This document shows, one piece after another, positions 1 through 8,162 of a stretch of DNA of 64,000 bases (positions are counted from its first letter, which is position 1; each line of letters begins with the position of its first letter). The DNA comes from Cupriavidus sp. D384 (GTDB lineage Bacteria > Pseudomonadota > Gammaproteobacteria > Burkholderiales > Burkholderiaceae). Position numbers and translations under genes: made by a program. The stretch lies in contig NZ_BBQI01000045.1 in NCBI RefSeq assembly GCF_001652915.1, positions 1 through 64,000 on the forward strand. The letters run 5' to 3'. The notes beneath the pieces are model-generated. The model was not told the origin of the DNA, made no database searches, and saw only the letters and a program-made list of their open reading frames with translations.

Positions 1-1
1 C

Positions 2-232
2 CTGACCCTGCAGGCCGCCATCGACGGCATCGGCATCGCAATGGGGCCAATCGCGCTGGTGGCTGACGACCTGGCCGCCGGCCGGCTTGTCGAGCCGTTC
101 GCTGCACCGCGCCTGCCATCGCGCAGCTATTGCACGTACGTGCCGAACGAGAAGGCTGGCGATGCACTGGTCGGTCAATTCTGCGCCTGGCTGGAACGCG
201 AGGGCATGGCGTGCCGGACAGCGGTTCGCTAG
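2..232 (+). CDS. LysR-family transcriptional regulator, C-terminal end only
   Basis: An open frame enters from the left edge and stops at TAG 230-232, so only about 76 residues are in the window. The visible part (LQAAIDGIGIAMGP...ADDLAAGRLVEPF...YCTYVPNE...FCAWLERE) matches the end of the substrate-binding domain of GcvA-like LysR regulators, where an AA..G.GIA motif is followed by a GRLV.PF strand and a closing helix. DNA-binding and most effector-binding residues lie outside the window. It is co-directional with the downstream TonB receptor, but 131 bp separate them and nothing shows it controls that gene. Confidence 0.8.
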   Translation: MTLQAAIDGIGIAMGPIALVADDLAAGRLVEPFAAPRLPSRSYCTYVPNEKAGDALVGQFCAWLEREGMACRTAVR

Positions 233-261
233 CCCGCCGCCGGCCGTTCACAGGCGGCGCC

Positions 262-283
262 CGGAATATTTTCAGGAATTCCG
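262..283. promoter_or_regulatory. Short inverted repeat before the STN-type TonB receptor
   Basis: CGGAAT at 262-267 is repeated in inverted form as ATTCCG at 278-283, with a 10-bp A/T-rich spacer, about 80 bp before the receptor start. An A-run, not a T-run, follows on this strand, so it is not an intrinsic terminator for the LysR gene. It could be an operator. No convincing Fur box was seen in 233-363. Confidence 0.25.
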
Positions 284-363
284 AAAAAAGGTGGTCTGTT
301 CTGGATTCTCGCGGGACATAGCAAGTAAGACCCTCTTGCCGATGTTCGCAGTCCGATCCACGT

Positions 364-2820
364 ATGCCCTCTGACAGCCACGCTTTTCGTCCTTCGACAC
401 TGATTCCGCGCACCCTTCTTGCCGCCGCCCTCCATGCTTCGGGACTGATCGTTGCCGTACCCGCCTTCGCGCAGGGCGCCCCGGCACAGGCCGCCGCCGT
501 CCGCGCCTATGACATTCCCGCCGGCGCCTTGCAGGCCGCGTTGAACCGCTTCGGGCGCGAGGCGGGCATCCTGCTGGCGTTCACGCCGGAGCAGACGGCA
601 AACCTGACCACCAGCGGCCTGCACGGCCAGTATTCGGTGCAGGCGGCGCTGGACCAGCTGCTGGCTGGCACCGGCCTCGGGGTGACCCGGGACAACGGGA
701 GCTATCTTCTTGTACGCCGGGAAACCGTGCCCGGGGCCCCGCAGGACAACGCCGCAAGCGGGGCTACCCTGCCCCAGGTGACCGTCAGCGCCACCGGCCC
801 GGCCGACAGCTATCGCCCCCAGCCCAGCCCGTCCACGCTGCGGTCGGATTTGCCGCTCCAGGACACGCCCCAGGTCGTCAATATCGTTCCCGCGCAGGTG
901 CTGCAGGACCAGCGGCCCCGCAATCTCGACGATGCATTGGGCAACGTCAGCGGCATCACCCAGGGCAACACGCTGGCGGGCACGCAGGACACCATCATGA
1001 AGCGCGGCTTCGGCGGCAACCGCGACGGCTCGGTCATGCACAACGGCATGCCCCTGGTACAGGGGCGCGGCTTCAACGCGGCGGCGGAAAGCGTGGAAGT
1101 GGTGAAGGGACCGGCATCGCTGCTGTACGGCATCATGGACCCGGGCGGGGTCGTCAATATCGTCAGCAAGGTTCCGGAACGCAAGCGCCGTACGGAACTG
1201 TCGCTGCGCGGCTCTACGTACGGGCACGGCAAGAACGGCGCGGGCGGCACGCTCGACACCACCGGCGCGGTTGGCGATACGCCGCTGGCCTACCGGCTCG
1301 TGGCGGACTACACCGACGAGCAGTACTGGCGCAATTTCGGCGTTCACCGGGAAACACTGATCGCGCCATCGGTGGCCTGGTACGGCAAGGAAACCCAGGC
1401 CGTGCTGTCGTACGAGTACCGCAAGTTCCTGTACCCGTTCGATCGCGGCACCGCGCTGGACCCGCGCACGAACCAGCCGCTGCCGATTCCGAGCCGCCGA
1501 CGGCTTGATGAATCGTTCAACGAGATGGGCGGCGAATCGCACCTGGCGCAGCTGTCGGTGGACCACCAGTTCAATGCCGACTGGAAGGGCCATTTCGGCT
1601 ACAGCTACAACCGCGAGACGTACGACGCGGGCCAGCTGCGCGTGACCGGCGTGAACACCACCAACGGCACGCTGAGCCGCAGCAACGACGCCACGCATGG
1701 CGCGCTGAGCACGGACAGCTACGGCATCGCCTATGTCGACGGCAATTTCAACGTTGCCGGGATGCGCAACAATCTGCAGATCGGGATGGACCACGAGTAC
1801 CGGCTGATCTATCGCAGGGACCTGCTGCGCCAGGCCACGAAGTACACATTCAGCTATCTGAATCCGGTCTATGGCCTGGAAAGCCCGTCCTCCACGGTGT
1901 CGGCCAGCGACAGCGACCAGACCGACTCGCTGCACAACACGTCGGTCTTCCTGCAGGACAGCCTGTACCTGACCGACAAATGGATTCTGGTGGGCGGCCT
2001 TCGCTACATGACCTGGAGCCAGACGGCCGGGCGCGGCCGGCCGTTCACGACCAACACCGATACCTCGGGCAACAAGTGGCTGCCGCGCGCCGGCATCGTG
2101 TACAAGGCCACGCCGGCGGTATCGGTCTATGCCAGCTACACGGAATCGCTCAAGCCGACGTCGACCATCGCGCCGCTGAGTTCCGGCGTGGTCATCGATT
2201 CCTCGGTGGCACCGGAAGAGGCCAGATCGTGGGAACTGGGTACGAAGGTGGACTTCGTTGGCGGCCTGACCGGCACCTTCGCGCTGTTCAACATCGACAA
2301 GAAGAACGTGCTGGTGTCCCAATACAACGATGTCACCAAGCTGACGGACTGGCGGACATCGGGCAAGGCACGCTCGCGCGGCGCCGAGCTGGACATCACC
2401 GGGCAGATCGGCAACCGCTGGAACGTTATCGCCAGCTATGCCTATATCGACGCCAAGACCACCGAAGACCCGCTGTACGCGGGCAACCGGCTCTGGAACG
2501 TGGCGCAGCACACGGCGTCGCTGTCGGCCGTCTATGACTTCGGGCAGATCTTCGGCGGCGACCGCCTGCGGCTTGGCGGCATGGTCCATTACGTCGGCAA
2601 CCGCCCGGGCGATTCGGCCAACAGCTTCTCGCTGCCCGCTTACACGCTGTTTGACGCGTTCGCCACCTACGAGACGCGTATCAGCGGCCAGAAGGTGCGT
2701 TTCCAGCTGAACGCGAAGAACCTGTTCAACCGCGTGTACTACCCGTCCAGCGCCAACCGGTACTTTGTCGCCGTGGGCGACGCCCGGCAGGTTTCGCTGA
2801 TCACCACCTTCGAGTTCTGA
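364..2820 (+). CDS. TonB-dependent siderophore receptor with N-terminal STN signalling domain
   Basis: An 818-residue outer-membrane receptor. A cleavable signal peptide ends near residue 37 (VPAFAQ). Residues about 45-115 form an STN (secretin/TonB short N-terminal) domain (AYDIPAGALQAALNRFGREAGILL...LLAGTGL..). A plug domain follows (about 150-290, with DTPQVVNIVP, MKRGF, VEVVKGPASLLYG, GGVVNIVSK), then a 22-strand-type barrel closing on an aromatic residue (TTFEF). Length and motifs fit FpvA/FhuE-type ferric-siderophore transducers. STN receptors normally signal through a FecR-type anti-sigma factor to an ECF sigma factor, but neither gene is visible here. The next gene starts two bases after the stop and is probably co-transcribed. 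The ferric ligand cannot be read from sequence. Confidence 0.93.
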   Translation: MPSDSHAFRPSTLIPRTLLAAALHASGLIVAVPAFAQGAPAQAAAVRAYDIPAGALQAALNRFGREAGILLAFTPEQTANLTTSGLHGQYSVQAALDQLLAGTGLGVTRDNGSYLLVRRETVPGAPQDNAASGATLPQVTVSATGPADSYRPQPSPSTLRSDLPLQDTPQVVNIVPAQVLQDQRPRNLDDALGNVSGITQGNTLAGTQDTIMKRGFGGNRDGSVMHNGMPLVQGRGFNAAAESVEVVKGPASLLYGIMDPGGVVNIVSKVPERKRRTELSLRGSTYGHGKNGAGGTLDTTGAVGDTPLAYRLVADYTDEQYWRNFGVHRETLIAPSVAWYGKETQAVLSYEYRKFLYPFDRGTALDPRTNQPLPIPSRRRLDESFNEMGGESHLAQLSVDHQFNADWKGHFGYSYNRETYDAGQLRVTGVNTTNGTLSRSNDATHGALSTDSYGIAYVDGNFNVAGMRNNLQIGMDHEYRLIYRRDLLRQATKYTFSYLNPVYGLESPSSTVSASDSDQTDSLHNTSVFLQDSLYLTDKWILVGGLRYMTWSQTAGRGRPFTTNTDTSGNKWLPRAGIVYKATPAVSVYASYTESLKPTSTIAPLSSGVVIDSSVAPEEARSWELGTKVDFVGGLTGTFALFNIDKKNVLVSQYNDVTKLTDWRTSGKARSRGAELDITGQIGNRWNVIASYAYIDAKTTEDPLYAGNRLWNVAQHTASLSAVYDFGQIFGGDRLRLGGMVHYVGNRPGDSANSFSLPAYTLFDAFATYETRISGQKVRFQLNAKNLFNRVYYPSSANRYFVAVGDARQVSLITTFEF

Positions 2821-2822
2821 CC

Positions 2823-3563
2823 ATGAGCGAGTCGTCAACCACCGGCCAATCGGCAATCGGGAGGCTTGCAAGGCTGGCGGGCCTGTGGACCGCCAGCGCC
2901 ATCTGGGCCGCAACCGCTTCCGCAACCGTTTCGGCCGCCGACCGCAGCATCGCGCTCGTGACGCAGGTATCGAGCCCCAGCGCTGCGGCAGACCAGATGG
3001 TGAAGGCCCATCTGGAGTCGCGCGGCTATCGCGTCACCATCCATAACCAGGACGTGGCGCCCGAAGCCGTGTCCAACGCCGATTGCGTGATCCTGTCGTC
3101 GACCGTCTCCGCCAAATCGATGCAGGCCGGCTGGCGGCAACTGCGCGTGCCGCTGATGACCTGGGAGAACGACTACCTCGACGATCTGGCCATGACCGGC
3201 AAGCGGCATGATGCCGACTTTGGCGAGGCCCCGCGCGAACGCTACGTCTGGCTGGTCAACGCGCCGCATCCGGCCGCCGGAGGGCTGCCGGCGGGCGCGG
3301 TCAACGTGTACCGGAAACAGGCGGCCATGAGCTGGGGCAAGCCGGGACTGGGCGCCAGCACCATCGCCACGCTCTACGGCCAGCCCGACAAGGCCGCCGT
3401 CTTCACGTACGAGACAGGCGCAACGATGGACTACGAGTCCATCGCGCCAGCGCGGCGCGTCATGTTCTTCCTGGACAACGAGACGTTCCCCAACCTGTCG
3501 GCCGAAGGACTACGCCTGTTCGACGCCGTGCTCGACTGGGCCGCGCAGCCCGGGCAGAAGTAA
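2823..3563 (+). CDS. Exported protein of unknown function, coupled to the TonB receptor
   Basis: 246 residues. The ATG lies two bases after the receptor stop, so translational coupling is likely. The N-terminus is hydrophobic and Ala-rich with a likely signal-peptide cleavage near ATVSAAD (about residue 40), suggesting a periplasmic location. The mature part has alternating strands and helices: IALVTQVSSPSAAADQM, a GYRV strand, ADCVILSSTVSA and VPLMTWEND. This resembles the class-I-amidotransferase/ThuA-like flavodoxin fold, but I see no catalytic Cys-His pair. Family assignment is tentative. Position implies a role linked to siderophore uptake, possibly periplasmic handling of the ligand. 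Confidence 0.7.
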   Translation: MSESSTTGQSAIGRLARLAGLWTASAIWAATASATVSAADRSIALVTQVSSPSAAADQMVKAHLESRGYRVTIHNQDVAPEAVSNADCVILSSTVSAKSMQAGWRQLRVPLMTWENDYLDDLAMTGKRHDADFGEAPRERYVWLVNAPHPAAGGLPAGAVNVYRKQAAMSWGKPGLGASTIATLYGQPDKAAVFTYETGATMDYESIAPARRVMFFLDNETFPNLSAEGLRLFDAVLDWAAQPGQK

Positions 3564-3583
3564 AGGCGTCACGCACCCCGGCA

Positions 3584-4153
3584 TCAGGCCAGCCACGCCA
3601 GGGCCTCGGCGAGCGACAGCACCGCAGTGCGCGACGCAAACGCCGTGGCAAACAGATGATCGTGGACGACCTGGTCGGGGTCATAACAGCAGTCCTTGAC
3701 CGTCACCAGCCGGAAGTCCGCATCGCTGGCGTATGCAACCGACGACAGCATCACGCCGGTCGAGGCGATGCCCACCATGACCAGCGTGTCGATGCCCTGG
3801 GCCGACAGCCGCACCTGCAGGTCGGTGCCGAAGAACACGCTGGCCCGATGCGCGAGGATCACGGGCTCATCGGGCTGGCGGCCAAGCTCCGGCGATATCC
3901 GGTCCTCGACGAACAGCCCGAGTTGCCGGATGCCCTGCCCGTTCCGGTTCAGCGGACTGATCTCCGGATAACCCGGCGCGAAGTGGATCTTCGCGAAGTA
4001 CACGCCGACGCCCCGTGCGCGCGCCGCGTCACAAAGCTTGCGCGTGTTGGCAAGCAAGGTGGGCGCGGCGTCGGGAAACAGGTTCAGGATGTCGGTCTGA
4101 TAGTGCATGACCACCAGCGCCGTCTGCGCTGGCACACATGTCGGCATCGGCAT
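3584..4153 (-). CDS. Isochorismatase-fold cysteine hydrolase homologue lacking catalytic Asp and Cys
   Basis: 189 residues with the isochorismatase/nicotinamidase fold: N-terminal strand ALVVMHYQTDI, central VILAHRASVFFGTDLQVRL, and the GIAS-turn followed by a helix (GIASTGVMLSSVAYA). Family enzymes use an Asp-Lys-Cys triad. Aligned with PncA-type proteins, the Asp of the VDLQNDF-type motif is His here, and the nucleophilic Cys position in the GIAS segment is Val. This gene belongs to the isochorismatase-related group with GIxTSGV-like motifs that lack Cys, and it may not hydrolyse in the classical way. It is convergent with the exported protein upstream. The substrate is unknown. The start is the first ATG; the downstream choice is not critical to the domain call. 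Confidence 0.82.
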   Translation of the reverse strand: MPMPTCVPAQTALVVMHYQTDILNLFPDAAPTLLANTRKLCDAARARGVGVYFAKIHFAPGYPEISPLNRNGQGIRQLGLFVEDRISPELGRQPDEPVILAHRASVFFGTDLQVRLSAQGIDTLVMVGIASTGVMLSSVAYASDADFRLVTVKDCCYDPDQVVHDHLFATAFASRTAVLSLAEALAWLA

Positions 4154-4204
4154 GCTCGCTCCGCGTTCTTCAAACAGTTTGCGGCCTATGCGGCACCCGC
4201 AAGA

Positions 4205-4684
4205 TCAACCGCGGCGTGCGGCCTCGATGGTGGCGATGTCGATCTTGCGCATCGTCATCATGGCGTCGAAGACACGTTTGGCCGCCACGCGATCAGGATC
4301 GGTAATACCTGCCAGCAGCACGCGCGGCGTGATCTGCCACGAAATCCCCCAGCGGTCCTTGCACCAGCCGCAATCGCTTTCCTTCCCGCCGTTGTCGACG
4401 ATCGCGTTCCACAGGCGGTCGGTTTCGGCCTGGTCGTCGGTGGCAATCTGGAACGAGAACGCCTCGCTGTGCTTGAAGTGCGGGCCACCATTGAGCCCCA
4501 CGCACGGAATGCCGGCCACCGTGAATTCCACGGTCAGCACGTCCCCGAGCTTGCCGTCGGGATAGTCACCGGGCGCCCGCATCACCGCGCCGACCTTGCT
4601 GTCGGGAATATGCTCGGCGTAGAAGGTGGCCGCATCCATCGCGTCCCGCTCGAACCACAAACAGATCGTGTTCTTGCTGCTCAT
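4205..4684 (-). CDS. VOC-superfamily PhnB-like protein
   Basis: 159 residues of the PhnB/glyoxalase-like VOC group often labelled 3-demethylubiquinone-9 3-methyltransferase-like. Key segments are the opening TICLWFERDAMDAATFYAEHIPDS, the middle VGLNGGPHFKHSEAFSFQI and the signature CGWCKDRWGISWQITP. One betaalphabetabetabeta repeat is followed by a C-terminal helical tail ending with the MMTMRKIDIATIEAA pattern typical of this group. The true substrate is unknown, and the methyltransferase label of the family is historical. It starts 51 bp downstream of, and on the same strand as, the isochorismatase-like gene and may form a small unit with it. Confidence 0.82.
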   Translation of the reverse strand: MSSKNTICLWFERDAMDAATFYAEHIPDSKVGAVMRAPGDYPDGKLGDVLTVEFTVAGIPCVGLNGGPHFKHSEAFSFQIATDDQAETDRLWNAIVDNGGKESDCGWCKDRWGISWQITPRVLLAGITDPDRVAAKRVFDAMMTMRKIDIATIEAARRG

Positions 4685-4860
4685 GCTGTGTCTCCTGATA
4701 GGTGTCCGGCGAGCGGTATCTTACTCCCGCATCCTGAAAGCCGCGCCGAAAGCCGGCACGCCAATCCTGCGAGGATTCGCAGATGCGCACGGCCGCCCAG
4801 GCACTGGCGCAAGCGCTGGATCGCTGACACACGCCGGCTACCGTGCGGCGGGCCGGCGTG

Positions 4861-6324
4861 TCAGGACCATCCGCCGCCCAGCGCCCGGAACGCCGACACG
4901 GCAGCACGGGCGTTATCGGCGCGCACCTTGGCCTGCTGGTCGCGGGCGGCCAGCAGCTGGCGATCCTCGTCCAGCACCTCGAACAGGCTGACCGCGCCGC
5001 CCTTGTAGGCATCCTCGGACGCATTGCGGGCGCGTTCATGCGCCCCCACCTCCTTGTCCAGTTCCACCCGCTGGGCGTCGAGCTGGGTCAGCGATACCAG
5101 CGCATTCTCGACATCCGCCGTGGCCTGCAACATCGCCTGGCGATAGGTCGCCAGCGCCTCGGCGTGGGCGCCTTTTGCGCCAGCCACCTCGGCATCGACG
5201 CGCCCGAAATCGAACAGGCGCCAGCGCAGCCCCGCCGTGGCCGCCGGCTGGAACGCCTGCGCCGTGAACAGCTTGCTGGCCGACAGGCTTTCGAACCCGA
5301 GCAGCGCCGACAGCGACACCTTCGGGTAGTACTCGGCCGTGGCCACGCCGATACGCGCATTCGACGCGGCCAGCCGGCGCTCGGCCGCGATGACATCGGG
5401 GCGGCGCTGCAGCAGGTTGGCAGGCCCCTGTGCCAGCGCCACCTGGGGCACGGTCAGCGCGCCCTGCGAATCGCGCAGTTCGGCGGCATAGGTACCCGGT
5501 TGCGCGCCCATCAGGACATCGAGCCGATTCAGCTGCGTTTCCAGTTCGATGCGCAGCGGCGGAATCGTGACGCGTGTCTGGGCCAGTTGCGCCTCGGCCT
5601 GGGCCTGCTCGCGCTCCGCGCCAATGCCATCGGCCAGGCGCAGCCGCACCAGGTCAAGCAGGCGCTGGTTCGTGGTGACCTGCTGCTCGGCAATGGCGAT
5701 GCGGCTTTGCGCGGCCCGCACGCGGAAATAGGCATCGGCTGCCTCGGCCGCCACCAGGATGCGCACCCCCAGGTGATTGGCTTCGGCCGCCTGCAGTTCG
5801 GCGTTGGCCGCTTCGGCACCGCGCCGCAATCCGCCGGCGAGGTCGATTTCCCAGGTGGCAGCCGCGCCCACCGAATACAGCGTCTGTCCGCGCGTGTAGC
5901 CCGGGAACTTGCTGCCGATCTTGCCCAGCGGGCTTTCCAGTGACTGCCGCTGCTTGCTGACATCGCCATAGGCACTGCCCTGCGGCAGCAGTTCTGCACC
6001 GGCAAAGCTGGCGGCGGCACGAGCCTGCTCCACGCGCGCCACGGACGCCGCCATGTCCAGGTTCTGGTCCAGCACGCGCTGGACGATCGTGGTCAGTACC
6101 GGATCGTTGAAGCCGTTCCACCAGGTATCCAGCGATACCGGCTGGCGCGCGTCGTTCACCGGCGCCACTTCCGCCGCATGCCGATACGCCTGCGGGGCAT
6201 CGACCGACGGCGCGTGATAGTCGGGCCCGACTGCCGCGCAGGCCGCCAGCCCGAACATCACCGCCACCGATGCCGCCAGCGTGGCCGTCCGCTGAACCCG
6301 CCCGCCTTGTGCCTGTTTCGTCAT
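4861..6324 (-). CDS. Efflux outer-membrane lipoprotein, NodT/OprM family
   Basis: 487 residues. A lipoprotein signal peptide with lipobox LAAC is followed by AAVGPDYHAP, the standard opening of NodT-family outer-membrane factors. Two OEP repeats follow (LDTWWNGFNDPVL...QNLDMAASVARVEQARA and LLQRRPDVIAAERRLAASNARIGVA), with long coiled-coil tunnel helices. It supplies the trimeric outer-membrane channel of a tripartite pump. I chose ATG 6324 over an upstream in-frame ATG at 6354 because an AGGAAAGG ribosome-binding site precedes it and the signal peptide starts there. It is divergent from hxlR-emrA-emrB, which lack their own outer-membrane component, so this is the likely partner. Confidence 0.93.
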   Translation of the reverse strand: MTKQAQGGRVQRTATLAASVAVMFGLAACAAVGPDYHAPSVDAPQAYRHAAEVAPVNDARQPVSLDTWWNGFNDPVLTTIVQRVLDQNLDMAASVARVEQARAAASFAGAELLPQGSAYGDVSKQRQSLESPLGKIGSKFPGYTRGQTLYSVGAAATWEIDLAGGLRRGAEAANAELQAAEANHLGVRILVAAEAADAYFRVRAAQSRIAIAEQQVTTNQRLLDLVRLRLADGIGAEREQAQAEAQLAQTRVTIPPLRIELETQLNRLDVLMGAQPGTYAAELRDSQGALTVPQVALAQGPANLLQRRPDVIAAERRLAASNARIGVATAEYYPKVSLSALLGFESLSASKLFTAQAFQPAATAGLRWRLFDFGRVDAEVAGAKGAHAEALATYRQAMLQATADVENALVSLTQLDAQRVELDKEVGAHERARNASEDAYKGGAVSLFEVLDEDRQLLAARDQQAKVRADNARAAVSAFRALGGGWS

Positions 6325-6373
6325 CTCGAATTCCTTTCCTGGACGCTCATGCAAATCTAACTTGCACGATGAT

Positions 6374-6394
6374 AGTTACTAGCCTAGACTAACT
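6374..6394. promoter_or_regulatory. Candidate HxlR operator between divergent efflux genes
   Basis: Half-sites AGTTACT (6374-6380) and ACTAACT (6388-6394) form an imperfect inverted repeat (five of seven positions symmetric; outer AGTTA/TAACT exact) in the divergent promoter region. HxlR-family proteins bind such A/T-rich dyads as dimers, and the regulator gene starts 42 bp away. Operator function is inferred from position and symmetry. Confidence 0.5.
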
Positions 6395-6435
6395 TTCATC
6401 TTGATAGCAACATGTTTTTTCGGGAGGTGACGAGG

Positions 6436-7011
6436 ATGCAGCGAAAGTCACACAAGGAATCGGCCTGCCCCACGGCCCGCGCGGTAGAGCGGGTTGGCGA
6501 CACGTGGTCGGTACTGATCCTGCGCGAGGCGTTCTACGGCGCCACCCGTTTCGACGATTTCCAGAAACGCCTGGGCATCGCGCCCAACATGCTGACGCGG
6601 CGGCTGACCAAGCTCGTGGACGAAGGGCTGCTGGCCCGCCGGCCCTACAGCACGCACCCGCCGCGCGACGACTATGTGCTCACCGCCCGCGGCCGCGATT
6701 TCCGGCCGGTGCTGCTGATGCTGATGGACTGGGGCACACGCCACTTCGCAGACCAGGCCGACACCGTGCAACTGGTGGAGCGCCAGACCGGCCGCGCCGT
6801 GCGCATCGCGCTGGTCGATGCCGACACGGGCCAGCGCATCACCGAAACCGATCACTACATCGCCCCCGGCCCCGCTGCCAGCCCGGCACTGCGGGCGCGC
6901 CTCGAACGCTCGGCCACGGCACAGGCCAGGGCGCAAGGCGACGCCGAACCCATCGAAACCACCTCTCTCGCGCCTGCCACAGGCGTTATCCAAGTACGGA
7001 GCCTTTCATGA
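6436..7011 (+). CDS. HxlR-family winged-helix regulator of the efflux operon
   Basis: 191 residues. The N-terminal winged helix has the HxlR signature: SACPTARAVERVGDTWSVLILREAFYGATRFDDFQKRLGIAPNMLTRRLTKLVDEGLLARR. A C-terminal extension of about 85 residues, longer than in minimal HxlR proteins, may sense ligand. The Cys in ESACPTA sits where redox- or electrophile-sensing HxlR members (YodB, HypR) carry their reactive cysteine. ATG 6436 is preferred over ATG 6412 because GGGAGGTGA lies just upstream. The stop overlaps the emrA start (ATGA), making it the first gene of the pump operon and probably autoregulated. Confidence 0.9.
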   Translation: MQRKSHKESACPTARAVERVGDTWSVLILREAFYGATRFDDFQKRLGIAPNMLTRRLTKLVDEGLLARRPYSTHPPRDDYVLTARGRDFRPVLLMLMDWGTRHFADQADTVQLVERQTGRAVRIALVDADTGQRITETDHYIAPGPAASPALRARLERSATAQARAQGDAEPIETTSLAPATGVIQVRSLS

Positions 7012-8162
7012 CCAGCAGCACCACAACCGCCGATCGCGCGCCTGCCGATGCCACCCCCAACCAGGCCAGGCCCGGCAGGAAAGCCCTGCTGATCCGCACC
7101 GGAGGCGCGCTGATTGCGCTGGTCGCCGCCGGCTACGGCTATCACTGGTGGACCGACGCCCGCTTCGTACAGGAAACCGACGACGCCTACGTGGGCGGCG
7201 ACGTCACGCTGATCGCTGCCAAGGTGCCCGGCTACCTGACCGAGGTGCTGGTGACCGACAACCAGGCCGTGCACGCCGGCGACCTGCTGGCGCGCATCGA
7301 CAACCGCGACTACCAGGCCGCCGTGGCCAAGGCCGAAGGTGCCGTGGCAGCCGAACAGGCACTGATCGCCAATCTCGATGCCCGTGCGAAGCTGCAGGAA
7401 GCCGTAATCGCCGAAGCCCGCGCCAATGTGGCGGCCACCGACGCCGAAACCGTGCGTGCCCGCGACGACCAGGCGCGCTACGCAAGCCTGGTCGCCAAGT
7501 CAGCCGTGTCGATCCAGAGTTCGCAGAAGGCCGATGCCGATTTCAAGCAGTCGGTTGCCAACGGCCAGAAGGCCAAGGCCAGCGCGGAGGCCGCCCGGCG
7601 GCAGCTCGACGTCATCGCCACGCAGCGGCAGCAGGCCGAGGCGGCGCTGGCGCAGGCCATTGCCGAACGCGACCTGGCGCGCCTGAACCTGGGCTACACC
7701 GAACTGCGCGCCCCGGTGGACGGTACGGTGGGCAACCGCCGTGCGCGCGTCGGCGCCTATGCGCCAAGCGGCGGACAACTGCTGTCGATCGTGCCCGCGC
7801 GTGGCCTGTGGGTCGACGCCAATTTCAAGGAAGGCCAGCTGGCCCACATGAAGCCCGGCATGCGCGCCACCATCGTGGCCGACGTCATGCCCGGCAAGGT
7901 GTTCCACGGCCGCCTGGAGAGCCTGGCACCCGCCACGGGCGCCCAGTTCAGCGTGCTGCCGCCCGAGAACGCCACCGGCAACTTCACCAAGATCGTGCAG
8001 CGCGTGCCGGTGCGCATCGTGCTGGACGATGCCGACGCCCGGCTCGGCCTGCTGCGCCCCGGCCTGTCCGTGGTGGCCGAAATCGATACCCATGCCGGGC
8101 CGGCGCAGGCAAGTGCGCAGGCCGGCGAGCCGCATCTGGAACAGGCATCGAGCAAGTCATGA
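7008..8162 (+). CDS. emrA: EmrA/HlyD-type membrane-fusion subunit of a multidrug efflux pump
   Basis: 384 residues. A short cytoplasmic tail precedes a single transmembrane anchor (LLIRTGGALIALVAAGYGYHWW, about 26-47). The periplasmic adaptor carries the family motif TDDAYVGGDVTLIAAKVPGYLTEVLV, a lipoyl half-motif, a long Ala/Gln-rich coiled-coil hairpin (about 105-215) and the second half-motif LGYTELRAPVDGTVGNR. It bridges the EmrB-type carrier and the outer-membrane channel. Its ATG overlaps the hxlR stop, and its TGA overlaps the emrB start, both as ATGA, indicating tight coupling. Confidence 0.93.
   Translation: MTSSTTTADRAPADATPNQARPGRKALLIRTGGALIALVAAGYGYHWWTDARFVQETDDAYVGGDVTLIAAKVPGYLTEVLVTDNQAVHAGDLLARIDNRDYQAAVAKAEGAVAAEQALIANLDARAKLQEAVIAEARANVAATDAETVRARDDQARYASLVAKSAVSIQSSQKADADFKQSVANGQKAKASAEAARRQLDVIATQRQQAEAALAQAIAERDLARLNLGYTELRAPVDGTVGNRRARVGAYAPSGGQLLSIVPARGLWVDANFKEGQLAHMKPGMRATIVADVMPGKVFHGRLESLAPATGAQFSVLPPENATGNFTKIVQRVPVRIVLDDADARLGLLRPGLSVVAEIDTHAGPAQASAQAGEPHLEQASSKS

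Noticed and set aside
229-2925. Very long open frame antisense to the first TonB receptor (898 codons)
   Set aside because: It mirrors the receptor gene in a high-G+C genome, where antisense frames stay open by codon bias. The product is Arg/Ala/His/Val-rich without any domain.
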